From assembly GCA_025757685.1 (NCBI GenBank), contig CP107220.1, positions 87,501 through 151,500 of the forward strand: a DNA stretch of 64,000 bases, in the 5' to 3' direction. This document shows positions 1 to 9,786 of this stretch, in pieces. Under the pieces are notes generated by a model that worked only from the letters and a program-made list of their open reading frames with translations, was not told the DNA's origin and ran no database searches. Position numbers and translations under genes: made by a program. Within the stretch, counting starts at the first letter, position 1, and the number at the start of each line of letters is the position of its first letter. The DNA is from Oscillospiraceae bacterium (lineage in GTDB: Bacteria; Bacillota; Clostridia; Oscillospirales; Acutalibacteraceae).

Positions 1-2489
<2,489 letters not shown>

Positions 2490-2586
2490 TAACAAGTTAG
2501 ATTATGTGTCAGGCAATTGTTAGAGTTCCACTGCGCTTTATCTGTATTTAGTTTTCAGGGTATATGCCTTGAATGATGTGAGCTAT

Positions 2587-2663
2587 GCACCATTAGCTCA
2601 GTTGGCTAGAGCACCTGACTCTTAATCAGGGTGTCCAGGGTTCGAGTCCCTGATGGTGTACCA
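2587..2663 (+). tRNA. tRNA-Lys (anticodon CTT)
   Basis: A full cloverleaf with acceptor arm GCACCAT/ATGGTGT, anticodon loop CTCTTAA, a normal T-loop TTCGAGT and an encoded CCA end. It lies between 23S and 5S, so it must be cut out of the rRNA precursor. Confidence 0.95.
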
Positions 2664-2668
2664 TCAGT

Positions 2669-2743
2669 GGCCCGTTGGTCAAGCGGTTAAGACATCGCCC
2701 TCTCACGGCGAAAACAGGAGTTCGATTCTCCTACGGGTCACCA
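2669..2743 (+). tRNA. tRNA-Glu (anticodon CTC)
   Basis: A cloverleaf with acceptor arm GGCCCGT/ACGGGTC, anticodon stem-loop TCGCC-CTCTCAC-GGCGA and an encoded CCA. It starts five bases after tRNA-Lys and is also inside the 23S-5S spacer. Confidence 0.94.
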
Positions 2744-2807
2744 TTTTGACCTTAGGTATTGCCAACAGGTCATTTCTTCAAATACTGTGACTTTATCATC
2801 ACAGTCA

Positions 2808-2923
2808 GTCGGTGCTTATTACGATGAGGGTCCACCCGTTCCCATCCCGAACACGGTAGTTAAGCTCATTCGTGCCGAAGATACTTGGCGGGCGACTGCC
2901 TGGAAAAATAGGTCTGTGCCGAC
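2808..2923 (+). rRNA. rrf: 5S ribosomal RNA
   Basis: About 116 nt closed by the terminal helix GTCGGTGC/GTGCCGAC, with the conserved internal CCCATCCCGAACACGG and AGTTAAGC blocks. A 10-bp hairpin at 2929-2952 follows; it lacks a T-run and so looks like a processing structure rather than a terminator, with the unit continuing into tRNA-Asn. Confidence 0.95.
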
Positions 2924-2959
2924 ATAAAAGTCCCCGATTTTTATCGGGGACTGAAACAT

Positions 2960-3035
2960 TCCTCAATAGCTCAGTTGGTAGAGCATGCGGCTGTTAACCG
3001 CAGGGTCGTTGGTTCGAGTCCAACTTGGGGAGCCA
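2960..3035 (+). tRNA. tRNA-Asn (anticodon GTT)
   Basis: Acceptor arm TCCTCAA/TTGGGGA, anticodon loop CTGTTAA, T-loop TTCGAGT and encoded CCA. It is the last gene of the rRNA unit. Sixteen bases of its T-arm (3005-3020) recur in inverted orientation at 3084-3099, just beyond the terminator. Confidence 0.95.
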
Positions 3036-3037
3036 AG

Positions 3038-3079
3038 AATACGGAGTACACATTTGTGTGCTCCGTATTTTTTTCTTTT
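3038..3079 (+). terminator. Intrinsic terminator of the rRNA/tRNA unit
   Basis: A near-perfect stem of about 13 bp (AATACGGAGTACACA with TGTGCTCCGTATT) is followed by a run of seven or more T. Confidence 0.9.
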
Positions 3080-3083
3080 TATT

Positions 3084-3160
3084 GACTCGAACCAACGACA
3101 AGCTGCTCCAAATTTGTTTGCAAATTTGGTAGAAACAGTCCGTTGGACTGTTTCGTAGCA
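3084..3160. repeat. Two-hairpin element, copy 1, with inverted tRNA-Asn T-arm
   Basis: It begins with a 16-bp reverse complement of the tRNA-Asn T-arm (3084-3099). Two perfect hairpins follow: H1 at 3108-3129 (CCAAATTTG, 4-nt loop, CAAATTTGG) and, two bases on, H2 at 3132-3154 (GAAACAGTCC, GTT loop, GGACTGTTTC). Copies with the same H1-H2 architecture lie at 20292-20339 and 36819-36862. Confidence 0.75.
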
Positions 3161-3212
3161 GGTTGCACAGCCTTTGGTGGTTGATTTTTACAGTTATTAA
3201 CGGAGATATAGT

Positions 3213-3367
3213 GGGCTGATGTTGGCATCGGCCCTACATTTTTATGTTTTTTATTGAACATGATTATAAAAAAGCGGACGGATCATATCCGCCCCTACGG
3301 GTACAGGAACAATTTATTGGTGGTGTTCCACAGGAAAGTCCTCTGTAGGGGCGGCAATCTGCCGCCC
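3213..3367. repeat. Cluster of three GTAGGG-type hairpin repeats
   Basis: Three short imperfect palindromes sharing a GTAGGG edge followed by a GC-rich hairpin lie at 3213-3236, 3274-3298 (both read on the minus strand) and 3345-3367 (plus strand). Related units occur at 36608-36631, 39703-39727 and 44199-44221. No gene was seen in 3161-3448; these repeats fill most of it. Confidence 0.6.
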
Positions 3368-3448
3368 GAAAGTTATAGAAACATAATTCTTCTGCCAACA
3401 GTACCATAATCCAGACATTTGTTTGTCAATTCTGCTATTTTGCTACAT

Positions 3449-3874
3449 TTATTCCAAAATATCCAGGTTATAATCGCTTAGGAGTTCGTTGACTTCCATT
3501 AAGCCGGCCCCTTTATGTAGGCAATAGATGAGTACGCTGTCCCGCGGGTTGCGGGCATACAGGTCACAAGTGCCGGCGATCTTTAACAACTTGCGGGTTT
3601 CCAATACATTCAGTCCCATACCGATGGCAAGGGCAAGCATCTTGTCACGGGACGGGTGGGTCTTGTTGCCGTTGAAAATCTGGTAGGCATAGTTTTTGTC
3701 CATATTGCTGCGCTTGATGACATCGCTTTTGCGCAGTCCTTTTTCGTTAAGCAGCAGTTCCAGGTATTCAGCTAGGGACGCGAATTCCAGTTCGTCGATT
3801 TCTTCCGTAAAATACGCATGTATGGACTTTTTCTGTTTTAGGATCTCCATTAACTCTTCGGTGGTTTTTTTCAT
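3449..3874 (-). CDS. XRE-family helix-turn-helix regulator beside a kinase
   Basis: A 141-aa cytoplasmic DNA-binding protein. The middle (about residues 35-95) has the shape of a lambda-repressor type HTH: a helix ending ELLLNEKGLRKSDVIKRS, then the recognition segment with NKTHPSRDKMLALAIGMGL. The C-terminal part (about 95-141) is a conserved-looking tail of unknown role. The start at 3874 is preferred over a much longer upstream frame because AAGGAG sits six bases before it; ATG at 3877 is equally in frame. It is transcribed away from the adjacent kinase gene with 85 bp between them, which suggests that it may regulate or respond to that kinase (inference). Confidence 0.75.
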   Translation of the reverse strand: MKKTTEELMEILKQKKSIHAYFTEEIDELEFASLAEYLELLLNEKGLRKSDVIKRSNMDKNYAYQIFNGNKTHPSRDKMLALAIGMGLNVLETRKLLKIAGTCDLYARNPRDSVLIYCLHKGAGLMEVNELLSDYNLDILE

Positions 3875-3959
3875 CATCTTCTCCTTATTTTGGCAAAAAT
3901 CGCCAAATGCCCTTGCATTTATGATATAATAGTAACACTTTAAAAGCAAGGTAATTTTT

Positions 3960-4967
3960 ATGTATTATGAAATTTTAAAAGAAATGAACCCGCGCATGAA
4001 GCTGGCCATAGCCGACGGCAGCTTGTATGTGCTGAAGGAAATCGGGCTGGAAGATACAGAAATGTATCAAAAGCTGATCCGCCTGGACTGCAAGAACATT
4101 GTGCGCTTTTACGATACAGTGGCACAGGACGGACGCTTTTATGCAGTAGAGGAATTCATCAACGGCGGCAGTACACTGCGGGCGTATATGGAGCGCCGGG
4201 GTCCGCTAAGTGATTTGGAAACCAAGAATATAGCGCTCCAGATCTGTAATGGGCTGAAGCAGGTGCATAAGCTGGGTATTGTTCACCGGGATATTAACCC
4301 AAACAATATTATGCTGGCGGCGGATGGCACGGTGAAGATTATCGACTTTGGCATCAGCCGGACTGTCAAGCGCAATCAAAGCTGCGATACGGAGATCCTG
4401 GGCACCCAGGGCTTTACCGCACCGGAGCAATTCGGCTTTCACCAAACCGGACCAAAAGCGGATATTTACTCCATGGGCGTGCTGATCAATGTGATGGCTA
4501 CCGGCTGCCTGCCGGGTGTGCAGTTGGTGAACGGCTGGCTGTCTGAGATCGTTTTGAAATGCACCCAGATTGATGAAACCAATCGGTACAGAAATATGGA
4601 CGATCTGATCCTGGACTTGGAGCGGCGCAGCAAGCTTCAGCGGCTTTTGCGCACCGTTCCCGGCTTTCGCAAGGGGATCTGGTGGCACCAGTTGATTGCC
4701 GTCTTGTACGATATCGCCCTGCTGTTTTTCCTGATTGTTGCGATGTCGACTGCGCATTCTCTGTTGGACGCCCTGTGCACCTTTGGCTTTTTCTTCTTCG
4801 GTTATGCCGTGCCGGTGCCGATCCTGACCAACTACCTGGACTGGACCCATCGGATCGCCCGGTTGCAAAATAAGACCAAATCTCAACGCATTTGGATCCA
4901 AATCATCCTGTCTGCCCTGGCCCAAGTGCTGTCTGTGCTTTGTATTATAGCATCGCCGGCTGCCTGA
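3960..4967 (+). CDS. Hanks-type Ser/Thr protein kinase with C-terminal membrane segments
   Basis: A 335-aa protein. Kinase motifs visible in order are a VLK-type lysine near residue 27, the catalytic loop HRDINPNNIML (about 109-119), the metal-binding DFG of IIDFGISR (about 128-135) and an APEQ motif in place of APE (about 156). The N-lobe is short and no GxGxxG loop is seen. After about residue 235 come three hydrophobic stretches and a basic tail, so the kinase is probably membrane-bound from its C-terminus rather than carrying PASTA repeats like PrkC. It is divergent from the XRE gene. The only promoter element noted is TATAAT at about 3924. The substrate is unknown. Confidence 0.82.
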   Translation: MYYEILKEMNPRMKLAIADGSLYVLKEIGLEDTEMYQKLIRLDCKNIVRFYDTVAQDGRFYAVEEFINGGSTLRAYMERRGPLSDLETKNIALQICNGLKQVHKLGIVHRDINPNNIMLAADGTVKIIDFGISRTVKRNQSCDTEILGTQGFTAPEQFGFHQTGPKADIYSMGVLINVMATGCLPGVQLVNGWLSEIVLKCTQIDETNRYRNMDDLILDLERRSKLQRLLRTVPGFRKGIWWHQLIAVLYDIALLFFLIVAMSTAHSLLDALCTFGFFFFGYAVPVPILTNYLDWTHRIARLQNKTKSQRIWIQIILSALAQVLSVLCIIASPAA

Positions 4968-5044
4968 ATGTTGTGCTGGCAGCACACCAAATCCCCTTTT
5001 TGCTGTTGTATAATGAGACCATCAAAGTAAAGGGGGTTTGCGAA

Positions 5045-5848
5045 ATGGCAAACGACGCAGAGGTGCAACTGGCTGTTGACCAGGCAATGAAAGATCAAAA
5101 GAAACAGAAACGAAAGAAGAAGCTGATTATCTTTGGGGTGATCCTGGCGGTGATCGTGGTGATCGTCGTGGTCGCCAATCGGCCAAAGGACTACAACTTT
5201 GACCAACCGGCAGCACGAGTAACGGTGGATACGGTAATGACGGACTTCAAAAACGACGCCGCCAACGCCAGCGAAAAATACTCGGACAAGGTGATCGCCG
5301 TTACCGGTCAGGTGGGCACCATTCAGGACGAATATGTGACCCTGCGGGCTTATGATGACGACCTGTGGCTGTATAATGTGAATGTCTACATGGGAAACAA
5401 CCAGGATCTGAAGAAGTTTAAGGTAGGCGACACGGTGACCATTGAGGGCGTGTGCGACGATACGGACCTGTTTGGCGATGTGGATGTGAAAAAGAGCGTG
5501 ATCGCCGACCAGTTTGCCACCGTGCCGGACTATGACGGCGCCCAAAAGGTGAAAATCAACGATTTTGTAAAGCGCTACAAGGAAAACCAGGTGAAAGCCG
5601 ACGAAAAGTACAAGGGCAAGACCGTGCAGTTCACCGCCAAGGTGACCCATGTGGCAGATGAGTACGCCGTGGTGGAGCCGTTCAATGCGGATGTGTGGGA
5701 CTGGGATTGCGATGTGCAGATCTGCTTTGAGGATATGGACGACCTGAAGAAAGTGACCGAGGGCAAGATGGTCACTATCGTTGGTGAGTGCTACGGCCAG
5801 GCGGATATGTATACCGCCAAAATTTGCCGTGCCATTGTGAAGAAATAA
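5045..5848 (+). CDS. Membrane-anchored protein with two tRNA_anti-like OB-fold domains
   Basis: A 267-aa protein with a short basic cytoplasmic N-terminus (KKQKRKKK), one transmembrane helix at about residues 26-46 and two exported repeats (about 65-160 and 165-267). Each repeat has the pattern KYxGKxVxxTxxV...VxVGDxVTIxGxC seen in the tRNA_anti-like OB-fold family, whose role is mostly unknown. The start at 5045 is chosen because AAAGGGGG precedes it and the charged-TM pattern follows at once; an in-frame start at 4892 would overlap the kinase gene. It begins 77 bp after the kinase, and a TATAAT at about 5009 may give it its own promoter. Confidence 0.72.
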   Translation: MANDAEVQLAVDQAMKDQKKQKRKKKLIIFGVILAVIVVIVVVANRPKDYNFDQPAARVTVDTVMTDFKNDAANASEKYSDKVIAVTGQVGTIQDEYVTLRAYDDDLWLYNVNVYMGNNQDLKKFKVGDTVTIEGVCDDTDLFGDVDVKKSVIADQFATVPDYDGAQKVKINDFVKRYKENQVKADEKYKGKTVQFTAKVTHVADEYAVVEPFNADVWDWDCDVQICFEDMDDLKKVTEGKMVTIVGECYGQADMYTAKICRAIVKK

Positions 5849-5892
5849 GCGGTTCGTCGAATTCGTCACACAACCTAAGATACGCTGTTCAA

Positions 5893-6000
5893 AGGCTCCC
5901 CTTAATGTAAGGGGTGACTCCCCGCAGTGCGGAGAGATGTGGCGCAGCGACAGAGGGGACGGGCACCGGTTAGGTGCTGTCAACTTTGTTGACGGAGGGG
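5893..6000. repeat. Multi-hairpin CTCCC/GGGAGG intergenic repeat, long form
   Basis: About 108 bp of consecutive stem-loops: CTCCCCTT/AAGGGGTG, CTCCCCGCAGTGCGGAGAG, then a GCACCGGTTAGGTGC stem and a GTCAAC/GTTGAC stem ending in GGAGGGG. The same modules in the same order occur in reverse orientation at 39730-39834; a short form is at 21244-21298 and 39850-39905. Confidence 0.7.
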
Positions 6001-6093
6001 AGAATATAACGCTCTACGGTGTATGGACGCCAATATAAAAAGCGAGCGACAGGTTGCCGCCCGCCAATTCGAAAAAAGGATAGGCATACAAAG

Positions 6094-6124
6094 AAAGGCA
6101 CAGCCATACGGCTGTGCCTTTTTG
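6094..6124. terminator. Intrinsic terminator
   Basis: An 11-bp hairpin (AAAGGCACAGCC, ATAC loop, GGCTGTGCCTTT) with a T-run on the plus strand and A-run on the other, so it may work in both directions. The stretch 6125-6223 shows nothing else. Confidence 0.8.
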
Positions 6125-6223
6125 CTATGCGTATGCAGTTGGGGTAGGTAGAGCTACACCACAAAACAAGGAACCGTTCCTTATTTTACTGTTTTATACC
6201 CTGTTTTATTTTAGTAAAAGCTC

Positions 6224-6252
6224 TTGACAAAACACTTGCGATAATGTTTAAT
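6224..6252 (+). promoter_or_regulatory. Sigma-A type promoter of the AT-rich island
   Basis: TTGACA at 6224-6229, a 17-bp spacer and TTTAAT at 6247-6252. It points to the broken sigma gene at 6389. The roughly 135-base leader between them is AT-rich and holds no gene that I can see. Confidence 0.55.
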
Positions 6253-6388
6253 AAGATTAGATAATTATTTCAAATAATTGCCATTGATTAATTGCTTTTA
6301 CAACACTATCGATTGTTGAAACTATGGAAAATATTTTGATTAAATTTAAGCCCAAAAAAACAGCAATGAAAAGTTCATAGATAATATA

Positions 6389-6790
6389 ATGGAAGATTGC
6401 GAGCAATACAGAACGGATTTAATTCGTTATTGACATCAATTTTTTGAGTATCAATATGAGTATGCAGAGGATTGTACTCAAGAGGTCTGCAAAGTTTTGT
6501 ATGATAATTTATCTCGTGGAAATGAAATCAGGAATTATAAATCCTGGCTCTATAAAGTTGTGTTGAATTATAACAACAAAGCTGTGAAAGATGAAATAAA
6601 AAGAAACAAGATAGACTTTTTAGATAACGAAGAAAAGGATCAAGTATTAAATAATCGCCTTTCTTGTGAACCTGATTTTGTAGAAAATATGGTTGGTGAT
6701 AAAACTATAGAAGAAAGGATGATGATAATTCTATCTTCTCTAATAAAAGATGAACAGTATTTATATTTTGCTCATTATCATGAAAAATGA
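6389..6790 (+). pseudogene. Broken ECF-type sigma-70 factor
   Basis: Read through, the 133 codons resemble an ECF sigma factor: region 2 around EDCTQEVCKVLYDNLS and WLYKVVLNYNNK, and the beginning of region 4 at LSSLIKDEQYLYFAHYHEK. Codon 15 is a TGA stop (6431-6433), and the frame ends at 6790 before the region-4 helix-turn-helix that should read -35 DNA. Both lesions argue for loss of function; initiation downstream of the first stop would still leave no region 4. The end overlaps the next gene by 11 nt. The DNA is much more AT-rich than its surroundings. Confidence 0.75.
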
Positions 6791-7562
6791 TTTTCAATCA
6801 ATTGAAGCATTAAATATTTACAATATCATTTCGGAATTGGACTTAAATACAGATGCACAAGAAACAATTTGTATTCTTAAAAATATTATTGAAATAAATG
6901 ACTATGTTGAAGAAGAAAAAATTGCTGATGCTACAGCAGGTTTTAATATGTTTGATCATATAGGTGGTTTGTTCTCTGAAGAACTATCATTAAATGGTGG
7001 AGTTCAGCCTTTATGGGGGGCAGGAGTTCATAGGGACGATACTACATCACTTGCTAAATCCTATTTCAGTGCTGCGGTTGCTGAAAAAATAGGAAAATAC
7101 AACAGAGAAGTTGATATAAAATATAGTTCAGGTTGGGGTGCTATAACCGGTTCTGCCAATCAGTATGTTCATTTCAATGAATATGCTTCAGGAAGTGATG
7201 ACAGCAGAGATTATGCTGCATCTGCATGGTTTGTTGCGAGCGAGTTGGCGTGGAAAAAAGGGCAAAAAGAAAATGCTTATATGTATCTAGGCTATGCTCT
7301 TCATCCGTTACAGGATAAAGAAGCACACGGACAAATCGGCAGAGGAAAATCAACACCGCAACACTTAGTATCTTATACGAAAGGTGATAATATTACCCAC
7401 GCAGATGATAAAACCGGCTGGGAATGGACAGACAGCAAAAGAAATAAACTAAAATCTGTTTCCGGAAGCAAAAAAAGATATAACGCAGCTGTATCGGTTA
7501 CAAAAACATGGCTTGCAAAATATAAAACCATTTTAACAAATGCTAATTTCAATACTATGTAA
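6780..7562 (+). CDS. Zinc-dependent phospholipase C-like protein without signal peptide
   Basis: A 260-aa protein. The C-terminal two thirds (about residues 85-260) carry histidine and aspartate motifs of the zinc phospholipase C / S1-P1 nuclease fold: an HFNEYASG block, SDDSRDYAAS, the core HPLQDKEAHG (pattern HxxxDxxxH) and a later HADD. The N-terminal 60 residues are helical, acidic and unrecognised. No signal peptide is seen although relatives are usually secreted, so the true N-terminus may have been lost. The start at 6780 overlaps the end of the sigma pseudogene; a frame open from 6750 offers no better ribosome site. Enzymatic activity is inference from motifs only. Confidence 0.5.
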   Translation: MKNDFQSIEALNIYNIISELDLNTDAQETICILKNIIEINDYVEEEKIADATAGFNMFDHIGGLFSEELSLNGGVQPLWGAGVHRDDTTSLAKSYFSAAVAEKIGKYNREVDIKYSSGWGAITGSANQYVHFNEYASGSDDSRDYAASAWFVASELAWKKGQKENAYMYLGYALHPLQDKEAHGQIGRGKSTPQHLVSYTKGDNITHADDKTGWEWTDSKRNKLKSVSGSKKRYNAAVSVTKTWLAKYKTILTNANFNTM

Positions 7563-7573
7563 GGGGCGTCTTT

Positions 7574-8032
7574 ATGAAAAAATTTTTATCAGGCTTAAAA
7601 CTTGTTTGGGCATATTGGATTTCGGCTCTTACAGTTGAATTGTTTTTTCGTGCCTCCAAGATATTGGAGCTGGTACCTATCATAGAAAGAGATATTATAA
7701 TAGGCATAATTTTTATAGGAATGTATGTATATTCATCAACAATTGTTGTTGCCTGTGACGGAATAAAGAAAAGTAAAATCGCTATATCTGTATTGTCAGT
7801 TCAGTTTATCATTGCGACGCTGATGTCAGGGTTTGGTCGGAACAATATTATTTACATTATAAGCACACCAATATCTATGGGAAACTATGTTTTTTATGAG
7901 AATTGTAATAAATATGAACCGGCGAGAACTATTGAATATTTCGTACTTTCTTTACTTGTGACCTATGTGCCGATTTTTATCGGCAATGCCATTCACTCTG
8001 CAATAGACAAAAAATTAAAGCAGTCAAGCTGA
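7574..8032 (+). CDS. Small integral membrane protein, unknown function
   Basis: A 152-aa protein with four or five hydrophobic helices (about residues 10-30, 40-62, 70-90, 95-112 and 122-142) and a basic C-terminus KKLKQSS. AAGGGG lies 7-8 bases before the ATG, and the gene starts 11 bp after the phospholipase-like gene, so the two are likely cotranscribed. I recognise no family. Its AT-rich composition matches the rest of the 6180-8035 island. Confidence 0.65.
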   Translation: MKKFLSGLKLVWAYWISALTVELFFRASKILELVPIIERDIIIGIIFIGMYVYSSTIVVACDGIKKSKIAISVLSVQFIIATLMSGFGRNNIIYIISTPISMGNYVFYENCNKYEPARTIEYFVLSLLVTYVPIFIGNAIHSAIDKKLKQSS

Positions 8033-8060
8033 ATAAATTACATAAAAAATAAGTTTTGTA

Positions 8061-8119
8061 AAACCGAGAACCGTCCCCTGTTTTTTCTCCATAGCGCAGG
8101 GGACGGTTCTCGGTTTTTT
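8061..8119. terminator. Bidirectional terminator between the AT-rich island and suf
   Basis: A 20-bp perfect stem (AAACCGAGAACCGTCCCCTG and its complement) around a short T-rich loop, with T-runs on both strands. It serves the convergent 7574-8032 gene and sufU. Confidence 0.85.
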
Positions 8120-8123
8120 GGAT

Positions 8124-8570
8124 TTACTGCTTTGCGTCTTGCTGCTTGTCCAGGTCAAACATTTCTTCCATAGTGTGCCAACCCAGCACAGCGCATTTGA
8201 CTCTGGCGGGCATGTGGGCCACATCTTGCAGCGCCGCTGCCTCGTCCAGCTCCTCCATTTCCTCCTCGGTAATGGAGTCTTTGATCATTTTTAGGAACAG
8301 CTCTGCCAGGTGCAGGGCATCCTCTTTCTTTTCGCCGATGATCAGGTCCAGCATAATATCCGCCGAGGCCTGAGAGATGGCGCAGCCGTCGCCTACAAAA
8401 GCGCCGTCGGTGATCACGCCGTCCTCCACTTTCAGCTTTAGCACAATGTCGTCGCCGCAGCTGGGGTTGACCCCCTCCAGCACCAAGTTGGCGTCTGCCA
8501 AATCGTGCTTGTGCTCCGGGTGCAGATTGTGCTCCGTTAAGATCTGGTTATAAAAATTTCTATTCTCCAT
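8124..8570 (-). CDS. sufU: SufU, zinc-binding sulfur transfer protein of the SUF system
   Basis: A 148-aa IscU-like protein. The three expected cysteines are present in NPSCGDD (about Cys38), GDGCAISQAS (about Cys63) and RVKCAVLGW (about Cys125), with Asp after the first Cys-Gly. In Gram-positive bacteria SufU accepts persulfide from SufS and passes it to the SufBCD scaffold. The start overlaps the end of sufS by 11 nt, so translation is probably coupled. It is the last gene of the operon. The usual SufU-specific insertion before the last cysteine (about 90-115, acidic helix) is present, which separates it from IscU. Confidence 0.94.
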   Translation of the reverse strand: MENRNFYNQILTEHNLHPEHKHDLADANLVLEGVNPSCGDDIVLKLKVEDGVITDGAFVGDGCAISQASADIMLDLIIGEKKEDALHLAELFLKMIKDSITEEEMEELDEAAALQDVAHMPARVKCAVLGWHTMEEMFDLDKQQDAKQ

Positions 8571-9786
8571 AGCCCATTTGCCTCCTTAGGGACGCCACCG
8601 CGTCTAAAAATCGCTGTACTTCTTCTTCTGTATTGTAGAAGAACAGGCTGGCGCGGGCGGTGGACGGGGTGCCCAGGTGCTGCATCAGCGGCTGGGCGCA
8701 ATGGTGCCCGGCACGAATGGCCACATCGGCCGCGTCCAAAATGGCGCTGATGTCGTGGGGGTGCACGCCGTCAACGGTAAAGGTCAAAATGCCACAGTGA
8801 TTCTCTGCCTTTTCCGCGCCGATCACATGCACATACGGCATGGCACGCAGCCCTTGCAGGGAAAAATCCGTCAGCGCTACCTCCTGGGCGTGCAGCTTGT
8901 CCCACCCAATGGCGGTCAGGTAGTCAATGGCGGCGGCCAGACCCACCGCACCGGCAGCGTTGACCGTGCCGGCTTCAAATTTATGGGGCAGGGGGGCGTA
9001 AGTCACCTTGTCCCGGGTCACATACTCGATCATCTCGCCGCCGGATAAGAAAGGCGGCATTTCTTCTAACAATTCTTCCTTGCCATACAGCACGCCGATG
9101 CCCATGGGACCCATTAGCTTGTGGCCGGAAAAGGCCACAAAGTCCACGCCCAGTGCCTGCACATCAATCGGCATGTGGGGAGCGCTTTGGGCGGCGTCCA
9201 TCACTACCACGGCGCCGTGCTTGTGGGCCAAATCAATGATGGTGTCCATTGGATTGGTGCGGCCAAATACATTGGACACCTGCGCCACAGCCACCAGAGC
9301 GGTTTTGTCTGTGATCTTCGCTTCCAGCTCCGCCATAGGCAGGCTGCCGTCCGGCGTACATTCCAGATAGCGCAGGGTGGCGCCGGTTTGCCGGGCAACC
9401 ATCCGCCAGGGCAGCATATTGGAGTGGTGCTCCGCAATGCTTACAACGATCTCGTCCTCCGGGCCGATTCGGTGCAGGCCGTAGCTGTATGCCACCAGGT
9501 TCAGGCTCTCTGTGGCGTTGCGGGTAAAGATAATTTCGCTGTCGCTTTTGGCGTTCAGAAAACGGCGCACCGTCTCTCGGGCGGCGGCGTAGTCCTCCGT
9601 AGCGTCCATACCCAGTTGGTACAGACCCCGCAGGGGGTTGGCGTTGTGGGTCTCGTAAAATTTGCGCTGGGCGTCCAGCACGCAGTCCGGGCGCTGGCTG
9701 GTGGCGGCGTTATCCAGGTAGGCCACCTTGCTCTCCCGCAGCAGGGGAAAGTCCGCCCGGTAATTCATAATTTCTTGCTGGGTCAT
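8560..9786 (-). CDS. sufS: SufS cysteine desulfurase
   Basis: A 408-aa PLP enzyme that releases sulfur from L-cysteine for Fe-S cluster assembly. Visible are the N-terminal YLDNAATSQRP, the histidine block AEHHSNMLPW, the PLP lysine in FSGHKLMGPMG and the catalytic cysteine in RAGHHCAQPL. Length matches group II desulfurases. The start at 9786 overlaps the sufD stop by four bases (ATGA); a longer upstream frame would lie inside sufD. It works with SufU, encoded directly downstream. Confidence 0.96.
   Translation of the reverse strand: MTQQEIMNYRADFPLLRESKVAYLDNAATSQRPDCVLDAQRKFYETHNANPLRGLYQLGMDATEDYAAARETVRRFLNAKSDSEIIFTRNATESLNLVAYSYGLHRIGPEDEIVVSIAEHHSNMLPWRMVARQTGATLRYLECTPDGSLPMAELEAKITDKTALVAVAQVSNVFGRTNPMDTIIDLAHKHGAVVVMDAAQSAPHMPIDVQALGVDFVAFSGHKLMGPMGIGVLYGKEELLEEMPPFLSGGEMIEYVTRDKVTYAPLPHKFEAGTVNAAGAVGLAAAIDYLTAIGWDKLHAQEVALTDFSLQGLRAMPYVHVIGAEKAENHCGILTFTVDGVHPHDISAILDAADVAIRAGHHCAQPLMQHLGTPSTARASLFFYNTEEEVQRFLDAVASLRRQMGYGE

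Noticed and set aside
2929..2952. Terminator after 5S rRNA
   Set aside because: The hairpin is good but is followed by GAAACATT rather than T-run, and tRNA-Asn starts eight bases later, so processing is more likely.
3079..3261. 60-codon minus-strand frame next to tRNA-Asn
   Set aside because: It is made of the inverted T-arm and hairpin repeat sequence and has no ribosome site.
4206..5983. Two long minus-strand frames opposite the kinase and OB-fold genes
   Set aside because: Their His/Gln/Val-rich composition is typical of antisense frames; the plus-strand genes carry family motifs and ribosome sites.
5893..6000. Possible CRISPR or riboswitch because of repeated stems
   Set aside because: The stems are not evenly spaced direct repeats with unique spacers, and the same modules occur in unrelated intergenic places in both orientations.
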